A DNA stretch of 11,817 nt, taken from DATNBT01 sp964579765 (GTDB lineage: Bacteria; Acidobacteriota; Vicinamibacteria; Vicinamibacterales; CAVVIG01). Below the pieces are notes generated by a model that was not told the origin of the DNA, ran no database searches, and worked only from the letters and a program-made list of their open reading frames with translations. Location of the stretch: contig CAZOIK010000005.1 of assembly GCA_964579765.1 (NCBI GenBank), forward strand, positions 1-11,817. The letters run 5' to 3'. Every line of letters begins with the position of its first letter. Within the stretch, counting starts at the first letter, position 1. Positions 6,878 through 11,817 of this stretch are shown here, piece after piece. The position numbers were made by a program, and so were the translations under genes.

Positions 6878-8641
6878 ATGATGGTGCCAATGAGCATCAT
6901 TCATGTCAATCACATCAGGTCGGCTATCCAGAAGCGCTTTCACGCGCTTGTCGATCTTTCCGACGTCAGTCAACGACCCCCCGATGAGATCGAACGCTTC
7001 ATGTTGACGCGATCTTTGGCGGCTTTCGCTATCGCCGAAATGGCGGAAGTAGATGACCAGCTCGCGGCGGCATCGGTGGTTGACGGATCCACAGATAACG
7101 GGATCGATGCGTTCTATTTCGATCCTGTCGAGCGCGTTTGCTATGTCGTTCAATCGAAGTTCATGCAGAGCGGCAACGGAACGATGGAACTGGGCGACGT
7201 GCATAAGGTTCTCCAAGGGTTTCGCGACTTGCTCGACTTCAAAATGGAACGGTTTGGGAAGCTTGCAGCGAAGCATCAACTGGTCGCTGAAGCTCTCGGC
7301 GACTCACGCGCCACGTTCGTGCTTGCTTTTGCCTACACAGGTCAACAGGGGCTCTCGAACGAAGCGCAATCCAGGATCGACGACCTCTTGAGCAGCCTGA
7401 ATGACGGAGACGAACTAGTGTCTGTCCGCATAATTAATCAGAAGCCGCTCCACGACATTGTGTCGGCACAGGCGTTAGGTGAATCAATCGATTTGACGGT
7501 GATGTTGCATGAGTTCGGGAAAGTGCAAGACCCCTACCGCGCCTACTACGGCCAACTCGCAGTATCGGACGTTGTGAATTGGGCTCAATACGGGAACAGG
7601 CTTTACCATAGAAATATTCGAGGCTTCAAAGGCAGCACGGATGTAAACGACGCGATTGTGGATACCGCGAGGAACGAGCCACTTCACTTCTGGTACTTCA
7701 ATAATGGCATCACCATTCTTTGTTCTGAGCTTACGAAGAAACCACTAGGTGGCGATAGTCGGACGAGCGGAGTGTTTGAATGTAAAGGCGCAAGCGTAGT
7801 GAACGGGGCTCAGACCGTCGGCAGTCTGATTTCGACTCTCGGCGCTGGTGGCACTAGTGAGTCTAAGGAGGCCAAAGTACTAGTACGCCTCATTTCGCTC
7901 GAAAAGTGTCCTCCGGAGTTCGCCTCGGATCTCACGCGTGCCGCTAACACTCAAAACCGAATCGATAAGCGCGACTTCGCATCCTTGGACCCGCAACAAG
8001 CAAGGTTGCGCTCAGAGCTGCTGCTTTCCTTTGGAAAGGAGTATGTGTATCGCAGCGGCGACGGCCAGCCTACGGCGGAACAAGGCTGCACCCTCGATGA
8101 GGCCACTGTCGCTCTCGCCTGCGCTCAATCGGATGTTCAGTTAGCTGTTCAGGCTAAACGAGAAGTAGGGCGACTGTATGACAGCGTTGAGCAACCGCCT
8201 TATACGATCTTGTTCAATGCTTCTGTCTCGGCACAGCGCTTATGGCGTGCTGTTGAAATCATGCGCGCAGTGGAAGCGATGTTGAAGGAACTGCAAGCCG
8301 AAGCAGCAGGGAAGGATAAACTCATTGCGATCCACGGAAATCGTCTAGTGCTTCACTTGGTCTTGGCTGAACTGGGATCGGCAGTGCTAGATGACAGCAG
8401 CATCGATCCAGCGAGTGTGTTGGAGCGAGCTAAGTTGCTAGCGCCCGCCGTGTTGCAGAAAGTTGTAGCAGCGACGCTAGAAAAGTTCCCGTCCGCGTAC
8501 CCAGGGAATTTGTTTAAGAACGCAACGAAGTGTAAAAGGCTAATTGAGTCGATCCGAGCCAAGGACGGCAAGGGCACCCCGCCGCGATCCAAGGAACTAA
8601 CACCAGCGGATCTCCGGTCTCTATTTGACAGCCCCGGTTAA
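6878..8641 (+). CDS. AIPR-family protein (abortive infection phage resistance), nuclease-like N-terminus
   Basis: A 587-residue protein with the conserved AIPR core (Pfam AIPR): NIRGFKG (246-252), FWYFNNGITI (271-280), VVNGAQTV (307-314) and TRAANTQN-xID-xRDFASLDP (353-372). Before the core, GIDAFYFD (75-82) and VVQSKF (90-95) give D77 and Q92-x-K94, the pattern of a PD-(D/E)XK nuclease of the QxK subtype, with a candidate helix acidic residue at E38-E40. This predicts a nucleic-acid-cutting defence effector; activity is inferred. Three lines counted within the gene gave 47-57% GC, far below its neighbours, and third codon positions are mixed, suggesting recent transfer. No Shine-Dalgarno site precedes ATG 6878; 6881 and 6890 are alternatives. 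No methylase, helicase or other usual partner gene is present. Confidence 0.87.
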   Translation: MMVPMSIIHVNHIRSAIQKRFHALVDLSDVSQRPPDEIERFMLTRSLAAFAIAEMAEVDDQLAAASVVDGSTDNGIDAFYFDPVERVCYVVQSKFMQSGNGTMELGDVHKVLQGFRDLLDFKMERFGKLAAKHQLVAEALGDSRATFVLAFAYTGQQGLSNEAQSRIDDLLSSLNDGDELVSVRIINQKPLHDIVSAQALGESIDLTVMLHEFGKVQDPYRAYYGQLAVSDVVNWAQYGNRLYHRNIRGFKGSTDVNDAIVDTARNEPLHFWYFNNGITILCSELTKKPLGGDSRTSGVFECKGASVVNGAQTVGSLISTLGAGGTSESKEAKVLVRLISLEKCPPEFASDLTRAANTQNRIDKRDFASLDPQQARLRSELLLSFGKEYVYRSGDGQPTAEQGCTLDEATVALACAQSDVQLAVQAKREVGRLYDSVEQPPYTILFNASVSAQRLWRAVEIMRAVEAMLKELQAEAAGKDKLIAIHGNRLVLHLVLAELGSAVLDDSSIDPASVLERAKLLAPAVLQKVVAATLEKFPSAYPGNLFKNATKCKRLIESIRAKDGKGTPPRSKELTPADLRSLFDSPG

Positions 8642-8849
8642 TAGTTTACGGACGTTTGGCTTGGTTCGTTCGGCTTTGTGCGTCTCTCGACTTTCGGCGC
8701 GGCCATTACGCTCTTGAGCGTGGTTCTGAAACGGCCTATCGTACGCACCGGATCGGCGGCACGTCGATGCTTGAGTTTCGCAAACCCTTTCTCGTGTTTT
8801 AGTCGGCCGCCTGAAGGCGGCGCCCAAATCAGGATGCCCCCACATCACC
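8642..8849. other. Intergenic region between convergent AIPR and DUF1570 genes
   Basis: This 208-bp gap lies between two genes that end toward each other. It contains a weak dyad ACGCTC-TT-GAGCGT (8708-8721) and, at its right side, a repeat copy with a GCCGCC/GGCGGC hairpin (8806-8850). Short ORFs on both strands have no family-like sequence and were not accepted. Confidence 0.5.
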
Positions 8850-8850
8850 T
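8806..8850 (-). repeat. Intergenic repeat, copy B (3' end of the DUF1570-type gene)
   Basis: On the minus strand the sequence directly downstream of the TGA reads AGGTGATGTGGGGGC (plus coordinates 8836-8850), the same 15 bases found at the end of the DUF1592 gene at 10400. About 15 bases further on is a 6-bp GCCGCC-TTCA-GGCGGC hairpin (8806-8821), also shared with the other copy. The middle differs between the copies. It probably acts as an mRNA 3'-end element or a REP-like dispersed repeat; no T-tract follows. Confidence 0.6.
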
Positions 8851-10322
8851 CATTTGCCGGCGGCCTTCTCCAACTCCACGAGGCCGGCCATCAGGCGGCG
8901 CGCGGAGTTGCGCACGTCCTCGGGGTACGTGGACGTCAGCAGCGGGCCGATGATGCTGCGCGCGCGGTCGAAGTCGCCCGCGTCGGCGAAGAGCTCCGCT
9001 TCGGTCAGCGCGTAGTCGATGCGGCCGGGCGCCAGCGCGCGTGCGCGCGCGATGTCGGCGAACGCCGCCGCCGTCGGCACGTCGTCGCCGGCCGCGGCAA
9101 TCTTCGCCAGCTCCGCCGGGATGTTCGCCAGATCGGGACGGCTGCGCCGCACCTGCGCGAGCAGCCGTGACGCCCGGGCGAGCACGTCGTGCGACGCGCG
9201 CGTGCCGTGGGCGAGGTCGGCCGTCTGCGCCAGCGCCAGCGCGATCTTGTAGACGGTGAACCAGTCGCCCGTGCGCGTCATCGCGGTCAGCCGTGTCGCC
9301 GCGCCCGCGCCGTCGCCGCGCGCGAGGGCGATCTGCGCCATCGTCACGTTGGCGAGCGCGCTCGACGGATCGCCGTCGAGCGCCGGCTCCAGCAGCTGCG
9401 CGGCGACGTCCGGCCCGCGATGCCGCAACTGCAGGGCGGCGAGAAACGCCGCCGCTTCCGCCGGCGAGAGCGCTTCGTCGGTCGATGGCGGCGCCGCGAC
9501 CGTGCCCGGCAGATCGACGACGGTCGTGGCGAAGTCGCGCCGCCTGAGGTACCGCCGCAGATCGGCTTCAGTCTGCGTGCCGAACACCTGCTGCCACGCG
9601 TCGATCTCGCTCGCGCCGTCGCTCACGCGCCGCAGGTACTCGCCGAGCTCGGGCACCCGGCTCGGGCGATCGCTGATCAGCATGTGCGTGAGCGCCCACG
9701 ACTCGGCATAGAAGCCCGACGCGCGGTCGTCCTCGTTGTACACCGGCGAGGCGATGTCCACCTTCAGCAGATCCGTCAGCGGCACCGGCAGCGTGCCGTT
9801 CAGCCGCCGCAGATGGTCGGCCACGGGACGCCCGATCTGCGCGCGCCGTCCCCCGTCCACCAGCGCGAACGTGCTGTAGAACTCGGCCAGCCCTTCGTTC
9901 AGCCAGACGGGCGCCTTCGCGACCGCGTTGGCGACGATCATGTGCGTGTACTCGTGGAAGATCAGGCGGTCGCTGTCGCCGCCGTCGTTGCGCATCGCGA
10001 TGTAGTTCACGTCGAGACCGGCCGTGGCGTAGCCGGCAATCGCGGTCTTCGTCTTCCCGTGATAGAGCGGCTTGAACGGCGTAAACGCGGCGTCGGTCGG
10101 AAAGACGACGACCACCGTCGGCACGGGCTCGCTCGTCGTCGCCGCCGGCAGCACGCGGCGCAGCGCCTCGCGGAACCCCTCGAACTTCGCCGCCGTCGCG
10201 CGCAGCGCATCGGCGCTCGCGTCGCCGACGATGATGAAGTGGGGCGAATCGACGCGCCGCCAGCCGGCCGGCGCCGCCGGCGCCGCGATGGCAAACGTCA
10301 GAAGGGCGATGAGGACTCTCAT
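8850..10322 (-). CDS. Secreted HEXXH peptidase-like protein (DUF1570 / peptidase MA type) with C-terminal helical repeats
   Basis: A 490-residue protein with a Sec signal peptide (MRVLIALLTFAIAAPAAPAG). The N-terminal half holds a gluzincin-type zinc metallopeptidase core: HEYTH (123-127) with catalytic E124, and NEGLAEFYS (142-150), whose E143 is the likely third zinc ligand. The C-terminal half (about 290-490) is rich in alanine-leucine helices that read like degenerate TPR units (for example the QLLEPALDGDPSSALANVTMA and ALTEAELFADAGDFDRA areas). It should act in the periplasm or outside the cell on an unknown protein substrate. It lies 75 bp downstream of the DUF1592 gene on the same strand and may be co-transcribed. 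The start follows a hairpin (10328-10345) that encloses its only Shine-Dalgarno-like sequence. Confidence 0.87.
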   Translation of the reverse strand: MRVLIALLTFAIAAPAAPAGWRRVDSPHFIIVGDASADALRATAAKFEGFREALRRVLPAATTSEPVPTVVVVFPTDAAFTPFKPLYHGKTKTAIAGYATAGLDVNYIAMRNDGGDSDRLIFHEYTHMIVANAVAKAPVWLNEGLAEFYSTFALVDGGRRAQIGRPVADHLRRLNGTLPVPLTDLLKVDIASPVYNEDDRASGFYAESWALTHMLISDRPSRVPELGEYLRRVSDGASEIDAWQQVFGTQTEADLRRYLRRRDFATTVVDLPGTVAAPPSTDEALSPAEAAAFLAALQLRHRGPDVAAQLLEPALDGDPSSALANVTMAQIALARGDGAGAATRLTAMTRTGDWFTVYKIALALAQTADLAHGTRASHDVLARASRLLAQVRRSRPDLANIPAELAKIAAAGDDVPTAAAFADIARARALAPGRIDYALTEAELFADAGDFDRARSIIGPLLTSTYPEDVRNSARRLMAGLVELEKAAGK

Positions 10323-10327
10323 GTAGT

Positions 10328-10345
10328 GCAGGCCTTCAGGCCTGC
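10328..10345 (-). promoter_or_regulatory. Hairpin enclosing the possible ribosome site of the DUF1570-type gene
   Basis: On the minus strand GCAGGCC-TGAA-GGCCTGC forms a perfect 7-bp stem ending 5 bases before the ATG at 10322. The only SD-like string nearby, GAAGG, is in its loop and 3' arm, 10 bases from the ATG. Folding would hide the site from ribosomes. It may limit translation, or be simply another dispersed palindrome of the region. Confidence 0.4.
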
Positions 10346-10354
10346 GTGCAGACC

Positions 10355-10400
10355 GTGGGGGCCGCCTTCAGGCGGCCGGCTGACGCCGGCCCCCACATCA
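10355..10400 (-). repeat. Intergenic repeat, copy A, with competing hairpins
   Basis: Outer arms GTGGGGGCCG (10355-10364) and CGGCCCCCAC (10387-10396) are perfect 10-bp inverted copies. Inside lie two further hairpins that compete with them: GGCCGCC-TTCA-GGCGGCC (10360-10377) and GGCCGGC-TGAC-GCCGGCC (10374-10391). The minus-strand end, AGGTGATGTGGGGGC, contains the TGA stop of the DUF1592 gene (10398-10400). It shares that 15-base end and the GCCGCC hairpin with copy B at 8806-8850. It lies between two same-strand genes and may attenuate or process their common transcript. Confidence 0.65.
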
Positions 10401-11817
10401 CCTGCTGCTTCTCAGTTGGAACGGCGCGCTGTGGACGACGCCCGTCACGAGCGACGCGAAGGTGTCGTTGCTCGACGCGGCGCCGTGGACGATGGCGCGG
10501 ACGTACGGCTGGTCGTAGTACTGGACGTTGCGGCCGAGCGCGTACATCAGCAGCTTCTCCGCGACCGTGTTTACGAACTGATCGCGGTCGGCGAGCAGGA
10601 TCTTCTTCAGCCCGGCCATGCCGTTGAACGCCGTGCCGTCGGGCAGCATGCCGGACGCGTCGATCGGATTGCCGTTGTCGTGGTCGCGCCAGCGGCCGAC
10701 GGCGTCGAAGTTCTCCATGGCAAAGCCGATCGGATCCATGCGCGCGTGGCAGGTCGCGCAGCTCGGGTTCGCCCGGTGCGCCGTCATCGCCTCGCGCATC
10801 GTCAGCGTGTGGCCGGGCTCGCTGCCGGTGGTCTTGAGCGCCGGGATGTTCGGCGGCGGAGGCGGCGGCGCCGCCGACAGCAGGTTCTCGAGCACCCACT
10901 TGCCGCGCACGACGGGTGAGGTGCGCGTGGCATAGGACGTCAGCGTCAGGATGCTGCCCTGGCCGAGCAGTCCTCCGCGCGGGCTGCCGGGCGGAAACGT
11001 CACGCGCCGGAAGTCGCTGCCCTCGACGTTCGAAATCCCGTAGTGCTTCGCGAGCCGGTCGTTAATGAACGAGTAGTTCGCGGTGAGCAGATCGAGCACG
11101 CTGCGGTCGCCGCGCAGGACGCTGTCGAGAAAGAGGTCCGTTTCCTTGTGCATCGCCGCGCGCAGCGTCTCGTCGAAGTCCGGGAAGATCAGGCCGTCGG
11201 GCTGCTTCGCCTCGACGTCGCGGACGAACAGCCACTGCTCGGCGAAGTTCGTCACGAGCGACGACGACCGCGGGTCGCGCAGCATGCGCCGCACCTCGCG
11301 ATCGAGGACGGCGGGCGTGTGGAGTTGACCCTTCGCCGCGACGTCCAGCAGCTCGTCGTCTGGAATGCTGCTCCACAGAAAGAACGACAGCCGCGACGCG
11401 AGCTCGAGGTCGCTGACCGGGGCGACGCCGGCCGAGGGCGCGTGCTCGATGCGGAAGAGAAACTGCGGGCTGACGAGCATCCGCTCGAGCGCGCGTTCGA
11501 CGCCCTCGTCGAAGCCGGCGGCACCGCCTCCCTCCCGACGTCCCTTCTCGTAGAACGGCAGCAGGTCCTGAATGTCGGCGTCCGTCGTCGGCCGCCGGTA
11601 CGCGTGGCGCGTCAGCGACAGCAGAATCCTGCGGGCGCACTCCTCGTCGTGCGTCGAGCAGATGAAAATGCGCCGGCGGCTCTGAGAATCTCCCGGAGAC
11701 TTTGCGCCGTACGGGCCGCTGATCGTCACGTTCGCGAGCGACGGCTCGGTGCCGCGCCCGCGCATGCGCGGGCGGAGCGTCAGCTCGTCGCGCACGGCGT
11801 CGCGCTCGACGAACGTG
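10398..11817 (-). CDS. DUF1592-family protein (DUF1595-1592-1588-1585), C-terminal part, CXXCH motif
   Basis: The reading frame is open at the right edge, so the gene start lies outside; 472 residues are visible. Domains in order, in visible residues: the end of a preceding beta domain (ITISGPYG-type segment, with ISGPYG at about 32-37), DUF1595 (about 57-125, ARRILLSLTRHAYRRP), DUF1592 (135-262, LASRLSFFLWSSIPDDELL and FINDRLAKHYG), DUF1588 (270-375, including a run of six prolines and CATCH at 353-357) and DUF1585 (395-470, TVAEKLLMYALGR). The CXXCH at 10745-10759 could bind c-type haem or a metal. The family is abundant in Planctomycetes and Acidobacteria, is usually exported, and is commonly next to a DUF1552 gene; its reaction is unknown. 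The visible part is intact, ending at a TGA supplied by the adjacent repeat. Confidence 0.93.
   Translation of the reverse strand, partial: TFVERDAVRDELTLRPRMRGRGTEPSLANVTISGPYGAKSPGDSQSRRRIFICSTHDEECARRILLSLTRHAYRRPTTDADIQDLLPFYEKGRREGGGAAGFDEGVERALERMLVSPQFLFRIEHAPSAGVAPVSDLELASRLSFFLWSSIPDDELLDVAAKGQLHTPAVLDREVRRMLRDPRSSSLVTNFAEQWLFVRDVEAKQPDGLIFPDFDETLRAAMHKETDLFLDSVLRGDRSVLDLLTANYSFINDRLAKHYGISNVEGSDFRRVTFPPGSPRGGLLGQGSILTLTSYATRTSPVVRGKWVLENLLSAAPPPPPPNIPALKTTGSEPGHTLTMREAMTAHRANPSCATCHARMDPIGFAMENFDAVGRWRDHDNGNPIDASGMLPDGTAFNGMAGLKKILLADRDQFVNTVAEKLLMYALGRNVQYYDQPYVRAIVHGAASSNDTFASLVTGVVHSAPFQLRSSR

Noticed and set aside
8708..8721. Dyad ACGCTC-TT-GAGCGT considered as the AIPR terminator
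   Set aside because: The loop is too tight for the full stem and no T-tract follows on either strand.
8678..8953. Plus-strand ORF of 91 codons downstream of the AIPR gene, considered as a partner gene
   Set aside because: It starts with GTG without a ribosome site, runs through the repeat hairpin and into the 3' end of the opposite gene, and has no domain-like sequence.
9189..10919. Plus-strand ORF of 576 codons opposite the DUF1570-type and DUF1592 genes
   Set aside because: It spans two real minus-strand genes and the repeat between them; low-complexity arginine-rich translation.

Overview
The window is very GC-rich (two lines counted inside flanking genes gave 75-80% G+C). It carries a gene set typical of soil Acidobacteriota, most likely the Vicinamibacteria: secreted DUF1592/DUF1552 (HXXSHH) proteins, a PadR-controlled ABC exporter, and intergenic GC palindromes. 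This taxonomic placement is inferred from family content; there is no rRNA gene or other marker in the window. No tRNA, rRNA, CRISPR array or recognisable insertion sequence was seen.

Layout, left to right. Minus-strand block, 45-3351: a DUF1552/HXXSHH protein with a Tat-type leader (3351-2011), a fragment of a class I methyltransferase (1991-1845), a DUF385/Ddn-like deazaflavin-dependent oxidoreductase (1823-1311), a membrane-anchored metallo-beta-lactamase-fold hydrolase (1177-215) and a doubtful small ORF (215-45). Plus-strand block, 3411-8641: a sigma70-like promoter overlapping a large nested dyad, then a tight four-gene operon (PadR regulator, small one-TM protein with a permease-prefix-like motif, ABC ATPase, 12-TM permease), then a separate low-GC AIPR-family gene (abortive infection / phage resistance). 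Minus-strand block, 11817-8850: the C-terminal part of a DUF1595/1592/1588/1585 protein with a CXXCH motif, open at the right edge, followed by a secreted HEXXH peptidase-like protein of the DUF1570 / peptidase MA type.

How they may work together. The PadR operon looks like a self-contained, autoregulated exporter unit. DUF1592 and DUF1552 proteins are commonly encoded side by side in these bacteria. Here they lie on the same strand about 7 kb apart, with the plus-strand block between them, which suggests an inserted block. The AIPR gene differs in base composition from everything around it and is the best candidate for a transferred defence gene.

The most unusual items are: the AIPR islet; the methyltransferase fragment that sits in the same frame as the downstream oxidoreductase, separated by one amber codon; the nested operator at the PadR promoter; and a repeat beginning AGGTGATGTGGGGGC at the 3' ends of both right-hand minus-strand genes.
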